The notes: generated by a model not told the origin, from the letters alone. 8,990 nucleotides of DNA from Bdellovibrio sp. CG10_big_fil_rev_8_21_14_0_10_47_8 (GCA_002773975.1 PEZR01000099.1:2250-11239), one strand, 5' to 3'; positions 1 through 7,752 are shown, counted from the stretch's first letter. A program made the numbers and translations.

Positions 1-2082
1 CTCATATTGGTTTTTATCTCAGTGCTAACAGTTTTTGTTGGAGCTCTTGTTTGGAGAGTGGACCAACTTTTATTCTCTGATCGATTGGACTGGAACGAAG
101 CGGGATCGCGAGCTCAGTTGTCCACCATGGTGTATTCCTTGAGCACAGAGGCTCGCCATCTGCGTGAAATCATTTCGATAAGTTTGTCAGACCTTGAAAA
201 AAATCCTGCCGACTATGCGGCCACGACACCCGCTGGCCAATTTCAGATGTTGGCCCGAGTGCAGCCGGGTGGGCCTGGCGGCGAGTGGAAATTTGAGCAT
301 TCCTGGTTTTTGGAGAAATCTCCAACCAAAGCTTGGGCCGTCACCTATGCAGGTTTAGCTCTGAAGTCTGTGAATGAGAAGGACGTGAAGGTTGGAGTGT
401 CTTATTGGCTGGCGCTGATGGATCCTCATCGAAAGCCCTTTCTCTTGCTTTTAAATCACGAAAGTTCAGGTTGGTCCGTTGGCCTCTTGGGTTCCGAAGT
501 TTTCCAGAGTTTGATGGATCAACAAAAGGGCCAGATGAGTTCTGTGTTCGTGGTGAATCAGCTGGGTCAAGCTTTGGGACATACTACACCCGAGTACGTG
601 GGTAGCTTGCTGTCCGAAGATCCTTTGGTGGCCTCGATTATCAAAACCAATGTCGGCAGCGGATCTGGATTGTTTCAAAATCTTCGCGGTGAATCGGTGC
701 AGGGTCTTTATGAGCAGGTCGCCAGCAGCAATTTGTATTTGGTGATCACCACCTCTGTTGCCCAGCTGATGCAGGGAAGAAATGCGACTCGTCTGCAGTT
801 GATTCTTATGGGACTTGGATTGATTTTGATTGGCTCTGCTATTTTTATTTTCTTTGATCGTGGCGAGCGTCGCGCAACGGCTCAACAATTACCGCCCATG
901 CCGCCGACGGGACCTCAGGTGACGGTGGCTGCACCTGCTCCCACAGATAAAATGGCGGCATATATCAAAGTGGCGGCGAGTTTGTCCCATGAATTGAAAA
1001 TGCCGTTGACCTCGATCATTGGTCACGTTCAGCTTGCTTTGAACTTGGTGGCAGATAAAAAAACCATCGATCACCTACAAAAAATTGATCAAGAGGCTCG
1101 TTCCGTTAGAGATTTAGCGCAGAAACTCATGACCTTCGCTGGGCAAGATAAAAACAATACGATCAAAGCAGAGCTCAACACGGTCGTTTCCAAGGTTTTA
1201 AAGAATCTCGAGGCCCGATTCTCGACAAAAGGAATCAAGCTGCACAAAAAAATCGATGTTGTCTCGGCATTCACGATGTCGATAGATTTGATGGAGAGAG
1301 CCATTGAAAATTTAGTTCTTAATTCATTCGAGGCGATGGACCGAGCTCCCAAAAAGGAGCTAACAGTCGAGTTGCATCAAATGGGGGACCAAATCGTCCT
1401 GACCGTTCAAGATTCAGGCGAAGGAATTGAGGGCAAAGACTTGGGAAAAGTATTTGAGCCTTTTTTCACCACACGTTCCAGTGGGCAGCATGTTGGTTTG
1501 GGATTGTCAGCAGCCATGGGAATCTTTCAAGAGTTCCATGGTCAGGTGCAGATCAAGTCTGAAAAGGGAAAAGGGACAACGGTGACGGTGTCGTTTGATT
1601 TGCTGGCGGCGTCAACTAAGCCAGCAGAGGTTCCGTCAAAAAAACCTCTGCCTGCGCCTGTGGTTAAAAAAGAAGAGCCAGCGCCTCTGCTTGAGGTGCC
1701 CGGACTTTCATTGAAAAAACCAGCGCCGGGTGTATCGATCGATCCTTTGTTGGTGGACAACTCGATTGAAAGACTTTTGGATGGTTTAGAGCCCGACGAG
1801 GATTCGTTGACGGCCAAGAAGTTGCCTCCTGAAAAGGCTCAGGCGTTGCCACCAGCGCCAGCTCCTGAGTTTGGAGATGACAAAACGGCCGACATTCAGA
1901 TCACAGCGGCAGATATTTCTGCGGAAAATCCAAGTGAACCTGAAAAGCCGTCGGTGAAGACACCGGATTCGAATTCCGTCTTTTCGGCTAAAATTGACAA
2001 ACCACAGATTCAGTTGAATAGAAAAACTTCTCGTTTGGATGAGGTTCCGGTTTCCATTCGTCGACCCGGAGAACGAATGTGA
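1..2082 (+). CDS. Membrane sensor histidine kinase with Cache-like periplasmic domain and long disordered tail (5' end missing)
   Basis: This is a two-component sensor kinase expected in the inner membrane. The frame is open to base 1, so the true start lies upstream; the TTG at 7 is probably internal, because hydrophobic residues precede it. Order: TM1 (about 1-51); periplasmic region with a Cache-like half (about 535-770: VFVVNQLGQALGH, then VGSLLSEDPLV); TM2 (about 793-855); a Pro-rich linker with no recognisable HAMP; an HisKA dimerisation domain with H-box SHELKMPLTSI (phosphoacceptor His codon 988-990); and an HATPase_c domain with N-box ENLVLNSFEAM (from 1306), DSGEGI (from 1411), FEPFFTT, and GLGLSAA (from 1495). 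All catalytic motifs look intact. From about 1600 to the stop lie some 160 residues rich in Pro, Ala, Lys and Glu, with no receiver domain. The stop overlaps the next gene by 4 bases. The kinase call is firm; its ligand and partner are unknown. Confidence 0.93.
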   Translation, partial: LILVFISVLTVFVGALVWRVDQLLFSDRLDWNEAGSRAQLSTMVYSLSTEARHLREIISISLSDLEKNPADYAATTPAGQFQMLARVQPGGPGGEWKFEHSWFLEKSPTKAWAVTYAGLALKSVNEKDVKVGVSYWLALMDPHRKPFLLLLNHESSGWSVGLLGSEVFQSLMDQQKGQMSSVFVVNQLGQALGHTTPEYVGSLLSEDPLVASIIKTNVGSGSGLFQNLRGESVQGLYEQVASSNLYLVITTSVAQLMQGRNATRLQLILMGLGLILIGSAIFIFFDRGERRATAQQLPPMPPTGPQVTVAAPAPTDKMAAYIKVAASLSHELKMPLTSIIGHVQLALNLVADKKTIDHLQKIDQEARSVRDLAQKLMTFAGQDKNNTIKAELNTVVSKVLKNLEARFSTKGIKLHKKIDVVSAFTMSIDLMERAIENLVLNSFEAMDRAPKKELTVELHQMGDQIVLTVQDSGEGIEGKDLGKVFEPFFTTRSSGQHVGLGLSAAMGIFQEFHGQVQIKSEKGKGTTVTVSFDLLAASTKPAEVPSKKPLPAPVVKKEEPAPLLEVPGLSLKKPAPGVSIDPLLVDNSIERLLDGLEPDEDSLTAKKLPPEKAQALPPAPAPEFGDDKTADIQITAADISAENPSEPEKPSVKTPDSNSVFSAKIDKPQIQLNRKTSRLDEVPVSIRRPGERM
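2068..2071 (+). promoter_or_regulatory. Shine-Dalgarno GGAG for the GTG start at 2079
   Basis: GGAG lies 7 bases before GTG at 2079. It supports that GTG, inside the ATGTGA that ends the kinase, as the real start, and hence translational coupling of the two genes. Confidence 0.6.
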
Positions 2083-3563
2083 ATTTTTCTGACTCAAAAG
2101 CTCAATTTTGTATTTTTGTTTTCTTCCCAAATGCTGATTTGAATACCGAGATCAAAGGTTCTTTGGTGGAAGAAAAATATGACACCTATATTTTTATGGA
2201 TCAAGAGACCCTGATTGAGCGAGTGAAAGAAGCAGCACCGCATGTCGTGATTTTTTCACCCGAGGCTTTGCTGACGCCCATGAGTGAATTTGTTTCCCAA
2301 GTCCTTTCTGCAAACTCGGAAGTTCAGTTTCTCTGTGTGGCAGATGCGGATCAGGCAGAGGCTTTGAAAGAGTATCGGGAATACAATTTGGCCGGAATGA
2401 TTGCCGCCGGCGAAAAGCTCAAAGAGCGCTGCGTGTGGCAAGTGGATCAAGTTTGTCAGACTTTGTTTCGAACCTATCAAAATGAAGACCTTCTCAAGAA
2501 AACAGAAGAACTGCTTCAAGAAAATGAAACTTTAAAAAGTCAGCGCAATGAAGAAAAAGCCAAGGCTACAGTGATCTCCGATTCCTCCATCGGACAAAAG
2601 ATTCAGCTCTACTCAGCGGCCACAACCAAGGACGAAGTCCTCATTCATTTTATCAACCAGCTGTCTTGTCAGGCGATCTACTTCAAGTATTTGCCAACAG
2701 TTCAATCCTTTGTCGCCACTCATTCTCATGGTTTGGATATTGAGGCCATCAAGGGTGTAGGCACTCGCCTGGAAGCGACCGAGACCGCCCACCTTTTGGA
2801 TCTGTTGAAGTCGGGGGAAATTCCACCGGCTCTGGCGGAATTGATGAAGGAGGGTTTAAGAATCGGTCAGTACTTTCCTAAACCCGTTATTGTACAGAAT
2901 TCAACACTGACAGGTTTGGATGGATTGTTTATTTTTTGGGGCGCTGAGGGTTTTCATTTTCAACAAATTGAAAGTGATTTCTTGATTTTCTCACTGCTCT
3001 ATCAGCAGGCGCACTTGATCAAACGAAGTGAAGGCTTGGATGTTTATGATCCGCTGACGGAGCTTTATAATCGACCTCATTTTGTGCATAAACTGGAAGA
3101 AGAAATTGCCCGCGCTCGTCGATTGGAAAAGCCGGTGTCTGTGGTATGTTTGTCCTTGGACCACATGCACGAGATCGATCAAAGTTTTGGTCGTAACAAC
3201 CGGGACATGATTTTGCGAGTGATCGCCGCGATCGTAAAAAAGACCAGTCGAGTGAATGATATTTCCTGTCGAACAGCGGACTCTGAATTTTCATTGATTC
3301 TCCCTCATTGTGGACGACGGGGAGCTGCTCTTCGAGCCGAACGTTTGCGAAGAATTATCGAGGCCCATGCCTTTGGCCTTGGTGACTTTAAGGTGACGAT
3401 CAGCTGTGGGGTGAGTGAATACCCGTCGCTTTCAAAGGGCGCGGATGATCTGACCCAGTCAGCGGGGCAGGCTCTTGAATTTATTGTAGGTCGCGGTGGT
3501 AACAAGGTTTGTCTTTACAAACCGATGGAAGCCTTCAAGCCTGACTTTGAAGTGCACGGATAA
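2079..3563 (+). CDS. Pseudo-receiver / coiled-coil / GAF-like / degenerate GGDEF protein, probable c-di-GMP receptor
   Basis: This is a 494-residue soluble protein with no signal peptide or membrane segment. Residues about 8-125 follow the (beta-alpha)5 pattern of a response-regulator receiver, but the phosphoacceptor position at the end of strand 3 is Ser60 (HVVIFSPEAL) and the acidic pair after strand 1 is missing. Residues about 128-158 look like a coiled coil (KKTEELLQENETLKSQ). Residues about 165-315 read as a GAF-like domain, which is less certain. A GGDEF domain begins at DPLTELYNR (324). Its signature is ADSEF (400-404) instead of GGDEF. The DxDxFKxxND motif has become SLDHMHEIDQ, losing the first metal Asp and the guanine-binding Asn. 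The inhibitory-site RxxD is kept as RVND (391-394), at the canonical 5-residue spacing. It is probably not a cyclase but may bind c-di-GMP. GTG start; overlaps the kinase by 4 bases. The GGDEF assignment is firm; function is inferred. Confidence 0.9.
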   Translation: MNFSDSKAQFCIFVFFPNADLNTEIKGSLVEEKYDTYIFMDQETLIERVKEAAPHVVIFSPEALLTPMSEFVSQVLSANSEVQFLCVADADQAEALKEYREYNLAGMIAAGEKLKERCVWQVDQVCQTLFRTYQNEDLLKKTEELLQENETLKSQRNEEKAKATVISDSSIGQKIQLYSAATTKDEVLIHFINQLSCQAIYFKYLPTVQSFVATHSHGLDIEAIKGVGTRLEATETAHLLDLLKSGEIPPALAELMKEGLRIGQYFPKPVIVQNSTLTGLDGLFIFWGAEGFHFQQIESDFLIFSLLYQQAHLIKRSEGLDVYDPLTELYNRPHFVHKLEEEIARARRLEKPVSVVCLSLDHMHEIDQSFGRNNRDMILRVIAAIVKKTSRVNDISCRTADSEFSLILPHCGRRGAALRAERLRRIIEAHAFGLGDFKVTISCGVSEYPSLSKGADDLTQSAGQALEFIVGRGGNKVCLYKPMEAFKPDFEVHG

Positions 3564-3567
3564 AGGA
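3564..3567 (+). promoter_or_regulatory. Shine-Dalgarno AGGA that fixes the TTG start of alr
   Basis: AGGA lies 6 bases before TTG at 3574, directly after the previous stop codon (3561-3563). It favours this TTG over the in-frame GTG at 3496, which would overlap the previous gene by 68 bases and add a non-conserved N-terminus. Confidence 0.6.
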
Positions 3568-3573
3568 TTTAGT

Positions 3574-4785
3574 TTGAAACAGATTCGGCCGACATCCGCA
3601 GAGATCAATCTGGCGATGCTGTCTCATAATTTGAAACAGATTCGAAAATACATGTCAGCGACGCAGTATCTGTGCCCCATGGTCAAAGCAAATGCTTATG
3701 GCCATGGTGACATCAGTGTGGCTCGGCACCTAGAGCAAGAGGGTGTGCAGGTTATGGGTGTCGGATTGGTTGAAGAGGGAATCTTGCTCCGTCAGAATAA
3801 AATATCAGCAGACATTTTATTCTTTGGGATGTTCGATCAGTCCCGAGATGCAGAGCTGATTGTACAGCATCGATTGATTCCAGTTTTGAGCAGCTGGGAT
3901 GAGATTCGTTGTCTAGAACAAGTCTGCTCGCCAAAATATCCTGTGCAATTAAAATTTGATACGGGCATGCACCGACTGGGGTTCTCGTTGTCAGAGATCA
4001 AGAAGCTTGTCGGTCACTTTCAAAATTCTTCCTTGGTTGTTCAGGGGATTTTGACCCATCTGCACACGGCAGAAAATGCCAATGATTTACAGGCTTCTAG
4101 TTTTGAACAGCTCCGTCTTTTTCAAGAGGCAGAGAAGGCCTTTCGTTCTTCTCAGAATAAGACGGTCGTTTCGCACACGCTGAATTCCGCCGGGTGGATG
4201 CGATGGGTGGGGCTCAAGGAAAGCGGGAAGATGAAATCTCTTCCTCATGGAATTTCTCGGGAGCAGGGGGTTCGTCCGGGGCTCGCGCTGTATGGTGTGT
4301 CACCGTGGTCCACGGACCAAAGTCTTCCAGCGAATCAAAATCGCTCAGAGCTTCTGGACCTTCATCCGGTCCTGAGTCTAAAATCTCGAACCATTAAATA
4401 CCACTTGCTGACTCGAGGGGAGGGAGTTTCCTACAATACGACTTGGAAGGCCTCTCAAGATTCTGTCATTGCGGTGGTGCCCATGGGTTACGCTGATGGT
4501 TATCACCGACTTCTTTCGAATCGGGGAGTGGCTCTTTTTCGAGGAGAGCGAGTGCCGGTGGTGGGAAATGTTTGTATGGACTATTTGATGATCGATATCA
4601 CTCGGACCCTTCGGGCAGGTGAGCTTGCGGACTCTCTTAAAAGTGAGCCCGTCACCTTGCTGGGTATGGATGAATGTGGATTGCAGATCAGTGCCAACGA
4701 GCTGGCAGCCAGTGCTCAAACAATTCCTTGGGAGATTCTCACCAGTATTGGCGAACGCGTACCTCGGGTCGAGGTGAACTCATGA
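3574..4785 (+). CDS. alr: Alanine racemase (PLP-dependent)
   Basis: The enzyme interconverts L- and D-alanine, supplying D-Ala for peptidoglycan stem peptides; it is a cytoplasmic PLP enzyme. From the TTG at 3574 it has 403 residues, slightly long for the family. The N-terminal TIM barrel starts at RPTSAEINLAMLSHNL. The PLP-binding lysine is Lys38 in MVKANAYGHG. DTGMHRLGF (129-137) carries the conserved Arg134. The C-terminal domain has the catalytic tyrosine Tyr287 in GVSYNTTW, where the family usually has Gly after Tyr (SYG) but here has Asn. VPMGYADGYHR and GNVCMDYLMIDI (331-342) follow, and RVPR closes the protein. TTG with a close AGGA is the best start because upstream in-frame residues do not match the family. 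The gap from the previous gene is 10 bases and it overlaps mlaE by 4. I see only one alr here, so whether it is the biosynthetic or a catabolic isozyme cannot be told. Confidence 0.95.
   Translation: MKQIRPTSAEINLAMLSHNLKQIRKYMSATQYLCPMVKANAYGHGDISVARHLEQEGVQVMGVGLVEEGILLRQNKISADILFFGMFDQSRDAELIVQHRLIPVLSSWDEIRCLEQVCSPKYPVQLKFDTGMHRLGFSLSEIKKLVGHFQNSSLVVQGILTHLHTAENANDLQASSFEQLRLFQEAEKAFRSSQNKTVVSHTLNSAGWMRWVGLKESGKMKSLPHGISREQGVRPGLALYGVSPWSTDQSLPANQNRSELLDLHPVLSLKSRTIKYHLLTRGEGVSYNTTWKASQDSVIAVVPMGYADGYHRLLSNRGVALFRGERVPVVGNVCMDYLMIDITRTLRAGELADSLKSEPVTLLGMDECGLQISANELAASAQTIPWEILTSIGERVPRVEVNS
4771..4774 (+). promoter_or_regulatory. Shine-Dalgarno GAGG for the mlaE ATG at 4782
   Basis: GAGG lies 7 bases before the ATG that overlaps the alr stop (ATGA). 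It excludes the longer in-frame ATG at 4674, which lies within alr and encodes residues foreign to the family. Confidence 0.6.
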
Positions 4786-5618
4786 ATGAGATTGCTGAAA
4801 AAACAGCAAATTGGATGGATGAAGTTTGGAATTCCATTGCTGACAGCGTGATGACCTGGATCCGCGTGGTCGGCGACATGACTATGTTTGGAATCTCTTC
4901 GATCCAACTCAGTTTTAAAAAACCTTATCGGTATGCCGAAATTATTAAACATATGGAGTTTGTTGGTAACCAGTCGGTATTTATTGTCGCTCTCACCGCT
5001 CTATTCACGGGATTGGCGTTGTCTTTTCAATTGTATTTGGGATTTAAAATGTTCAATGCAGTGAACATGGTTGGTCCCACCGTCGCTCTTGGAATCACCC
5101 GAGAACTGGGGCCGGTACTGACAGGTCTAATCGTCGCAGCGCGGGCCGGCGGGGCCATGGCGGCACGACTGGGGACAATGCGGGTGAATGAACAAATTGA
5201 TGCGCTCGACGTGATGGGCGTAAATACCAAACAATACCTGATTGCGCCGCGGATCTACGCAGCGCTGATTTGCATGCCGTTGCTGACGGCGATTTTTGAT
5301 TTTGTCGCAATGATGGGCTCTTATATTTTGTGCGTGAAGCTCGTTGAATTGGATGAAGCGGTTTTTTGGGACCGAGTGAATGCGATGATTGAAATTCGTC
5401 ATATCAATGAAGGTCTCTTCAAGTCCGCAGTTTTTGGGCTCTTCTTCGCGGTCATTTGCACCTATCGTGGGTTCAATACCACCGGTGGGGCCAAGGGCGT
5501 TGGCGATGCGACCAACCAAGGCGTTGTCAGTTCGATGGTCATGATTATCATTTTGGATTATTTTTTGACTAACGTTTTTATCCGATCTTTCTACCACTTG
5601 ACTGGGATTCAGCAATGA
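4782..5618 (+). CDS. mlaE: MlaE-type ABC transporter permease (phospholipid transport)
   Basis: This is the inner-membrane permease of an MCE/Mla lipid transporter; it binds lipid and couples to the MlaF ATPase and the MlaD MCE ring. The protein has 278 residues, close to family size. An amphipathic N-terminal region (about 1-50) precedes membrane segments near 64-86, 108-128, 155-186, 211-228 and 247-266. The family hallmark is RELGPVLTGLIVAAR (107-121), followed by GGAMAARLGTM and the coupling-helix motif EQIDALDVMG (137-146); GGAKGVGDAT (235-244) is also typical. It overlaps alr upstream and mlaF downstream by ATGA, so permease and ATPase should be made in step. Direction of transport (retrograde or anterograde) cannot be read from sequence. 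No mlaB (STAS subunit) or mlaC lies nearby. The family call is secure; the Mla name rather than another MCE subfamily is slightly less so. Confidence 0.93.
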   Translation: MNEIAEKTANWMDEVWNSIADSVMTWIRVVGDMTMFGISSIQLSFKKPYRYAEIIKHMEFVGNQSVFIVALTALFTGLALSFQLYLGFKMFNAVNMVGPTVALGITRELGPVLTGLIVAARAGGAMAARLGTMRVNEQIDALDVMGVNTKQYLIAPRIYAALICMPLLTAIFDFVAMMGSYILCVKLVELDEAVFWDRVNAMIEIRHINEGLFKSAVFGLFFAVICTYRGFNTTGGAKGVGDATNQGVVSSMVMIIILDYFLTNVFIRSFYHLTGIQQ

Positions 5619-6373
5619 GTGAAGCCGCAATTCGTCTGGTCGATGTCAAAAAGACGTTTGATGGCAAAGAGTTCGTCGTTAATGGTATGAACCTGGAAAT
5701 CCCCAAGGGGAGCGTCACGGCAATTATCGGTTTTTCGGGGACCGGAAAATCGGTCATGTTAAAACATATTTTGGGACTCTACCGGCCAACGTCTGGGCTG
5801 ATTGAAGTCTTGGGTCAGGACATTTCTTTGCTCTCGAAAGATGAGCTAACCATTTTCCGTCGACGCTTCGGAGTTTTGTTCCAGGGCTCCGCTCTTTTTG
5901 ATGATATGACTGTTTTGGAAAACGTGTGTTTTCCGCTCACTGAGCATCGTCCCGAATATTCCGAAGAAAAAGTGATCGAAGTTGCATCTAAAAAATTACA
6001 TCAGGTGGGCCTTGATCCCAAACATTTTTCAAAATTACCGTCTCAAATTTCTGGAGGAATGCAGAAGAGAACTGGACTGGCCCGAGCTCTCGCCCTAGAT
6101 CCAGAAATTCTATTTTATGACGAGCCTACGACAGGATTAGATCCCATTTTGACTGAAATGGTAGATAATTTGATCTTGGAGACCCATCGGCAGAGCAATG
6201 GATGCACTTCGGTGATGGTGTCACACGACTTGGAAGCAGCATTTCGAATCGCGGACTATGTGGCGATGTTGAATGCGGGCCAGGTTTTGTTGTTTGGGAC
6301 TCCGCAGGACTTTTTCAAAACGGAGATTGAGCTGGTGAAAAGGTTCGTAGCCAAAGGAATGAAACATCGATGA
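5615..6373 (+). CDS. mlaF: MlaF-type ABC transporter ATP-binding protein
   Basis: This is the cytoplasmic ATPase that powers the MlaE permease. Its 252 residues are close to the usual size. Motifs in order: Walker A GFSGTGKS (39-46, Lys45); Q-loop in VLFQGSALFDDMTV; ABC signature ISGGMQKRTGLARA (Ser146-Gln150), where SGGMQKR is the form typical of MlaF-like ATPases; Walker B EILFYDEP with Asp169 and catalytic Glu170; D-loop TTGLDP; and H-loop His204 in VSHDLEAAFRIADY. All catalytic residues are present, so it should be active. Start ATG at 5615 overlaps the mlaE stop as ATGA, with only a weak GGGA 7 bases upstream, so it probably depends on coupling. Its stop overlaps mlaD in the same way. 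In E. coli the ATPase is helped by the small STAS protein MlaB; no such gene is in this operon. Confidence 0.94.
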   Translation: MSEAAIRLVDVKKTFDGKEFVVNGMNLEIPKGSVTAIIGFSGTGKSVMLKHILGLYRPTSGLIEVLGQDISLLSKDELTIFRRRFGVLFQGSALFDDMTVLENVCFPLTEHRPEYSEEKVIEVASKKLHQVGLDPKHFSKLPSQISGGMQKRTGLARALALDPEILFYDEPTTGLDPILTEMVDNLILETHRQSNGCTSVMVSHDLEAAFRIADYVAMLNAGQVLLFGTPQDFFKTEIELVKRFVAKGMKHR

Positions 6374-7752
6374 ATCTGCTTAAGGCTGCAGAATTTAAGG
6401 TTGGGTTGTTGGTCGTGACCGTGGCGTCATTGATCGCCTATATGTCCATGCAGGTCAGTGATGATCCCAGCTATTTTGGCCGTTCCAACGAAGCTTGGTT
6501 TATGCTTCCCGATGCCGCCGGCCTAGTCAAGGGCAGTCAAGTAAAGTCCGCAGGGATTCCTGTGGGAATCATCAAGAAAATTTCTCTGCAAGACGGTCAA
6601 GCTCGGCTAGATCTTTCTTTGAAATCTGATTTTAAACTTTATGTCTCAGCGGCAGTCGAGATTAAGTCTCAGGGTATTCTCGGTGACAAACACGTTGCGA
6701 TCTATCCGGGGTCTCCGACAGATCCACCACTGGCCAAAGGCGGACAGATATTGAACGTGAAGGACAAAGGTTCTCTGGACAATGTTGTCGCACAGATCGG
6801 CGAGATTTCTAGCTCCTTAAAAGGAACGGCCGAAGCTTTAAAGGAAGCAGTGACGGAGGATGGAACTCGTAAGCACATTCTGGGGCGAATTATTTCCAAT
6901 ATTGAAAAGCTCACTCAGGACATTTCCGAAATTACCTCTGAAAACAAAGGCAAAGTGGGGCAGATCGTGGATCGCTTCAACAATATCACTCGATCTTTGG
7001 ACGAACTCCTGAATGACAATGGCGAAGACTCTCTGAAAAGTCAGTTAAAACGAACTGTTGCTCGCATGGATTCGGCCATGAAAAATGTGGATGAAATCAC
7101 TGGTAAAATCAATCGTGGAGAAGGAACTATCGGACGATTGATCAATGACGAAGAAACCGTGGAAGAACTCAATACGGCCATCGACGGGGTGAACGGGTTT
7201 CTGGATACGGCGGGAAAAACTCAGACGGCACTGGACTTTCATGCGGACTATTTGGGCGAGATTGGAAAAACGAAAACGACGGTGGGGATCAAGTTACAAC
7301 CGGGTTTAGATCGATACTATTATTTGGGTATTGTGGATGACCCAGCTGGAGTGGTCGAAGAAACGGATACCACCACAATCACGGATGGTGGGCCTGGCTC
7401 GACAACCAATGAAGTGAAGACCTATAAAAACAAAGTAAAATTCAATGCGCTATTTGCCAAAACATTCTGGGATCTCACCGTCAAAGGGGGATTGATTGAG
7501 AACAGTGGTGGTGTTGGTTTCGAGTACAATATCTATCGAAACAAAGTTATCTTCTCGATGGATGCATTTGAGTTCTCCAGTTTAAATCTACGAGCTCAGC
7601 TTCAGTACAACTTCTGGAAGGGCATTTATGTCTTGGGTGGAGTTTCGGATGCGTTGGATAAACAGCAGAAACGGTCCAATTATTTTGGAGCCGGTCTTTT
7701 CTTGACCAATGATGACTTAAAATTATTGATGACCAAGATGCCCTTGAATTGA
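6370..7752 (+). CDS. mlaD: Long MlaD-type MCE protein with C-terminal beta-barrel-like region
   Basis: This is the substrate-binding MCE subunit of the transporter, anchored in the inner membrane. At 460 residues it is about two and a half times as long as E. coli MlaD. Order: N-terminal TM anchor (about 11-28); one MCE domain (about 43-115: PDAAGLVKGSQVKSAGIPVG, then GILGDKHVAIYPG); a helical, coiled-coil-like stretch (about 133-285) containing GEGTIGRLIND (250-260), a motif common in long MCE proteins; then from Asp289 a region of about nine short strands with alternating polar and hydrophobic or aromatic residues (for example KVKFNALFAKTF, GGVGFEYNIY, LRAQLQYNFW, SNYFGAGLFL), which looks like a small outer-membrane barrel. 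A Thr- and Gly-rich loop (about 330-352) sits between strands. The ATG overlaps the mlaF stop by 4 bases; AGGA at 6355-6358 is 11 bases upstream. MCE identity is certain; the barrel is an inference from strand pattern. Confidence 0.92.
   Translation: MNLLKAAEFKVGLLVVTVASLIAYMSMQVSDDPSYFGRSNEAWFMLPDAAGLVKGSQVKSAGIPVGIIKKISLQDGQARLDLSLKSDFKLYVSAAVEIKSQGILGDKHVAIYPGSPTDPPLAKGGQILNVKDKGSLDNVVAQIGEISSSLKGTAEALKEAVTEDGTRKHILGRIISNIEKLTQDISEITSENKGKVGQIVDRFNNITRSLDELLNDNGEDSLKSQLKRTVARMDSAMKNVDEITGKINRGEGTIGRLINDEETVEELNTAIDGVNGFLDTAGKTQTALDFHADYLGEIGKTKTTVGIKLQPGLDRYYYLGIVDDPAGVVEETDTTTITDGGPGSTTNEVKTYKNKVKFNALFAKTFWDLTVKGGLIENSGGVGFEYNIYRNKVIFSMDAFEFSSLNLRAQLQYNFWKGIYVLGGVSDALDKQQKRSNYFGAGLFLTNDDLKLLMTKMPLN

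Noticed and set aside
7..9. TTG at 7 as the true start of the kinase
   Set aside because: The frame is open to base 1 with hydrophobic residues that extend the first membrane segment, so the gene most likely starts outside the window.
1786..2130. Antisense open frame of 114 codons, and similar minus-strand frames such as 466-888, 4378-4719 and 5127-5630
   Set aside because: They lie opposite well-identified genes, show no domain or family motif, and have the composition expected of reverse-strand shadows.
3276..3290. Calling the GGDEF gene an active diguanylate cyclase
   Set aside because: ADSEF and the loss of the metal-binding Asp and guanine-binding Asn argue against catalysis.
3496..3573. 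Longer alr N-terminus beginning at the GTG at 3496
   Set aside because: It would overlap the GGDEF gene by 68 bases, its residues do not resemble alanine racemases, and TTG at 3574 has an AGGA at good spacing.
4674..4781. Longer mlaE N-terminus beginning at the ATG at 4674
   Set aside because: These 36 codons are the alr coding sequence read in another frame; the ATG at 4782 has GAGG 7 bases upstream and a classic ATGA overlap.
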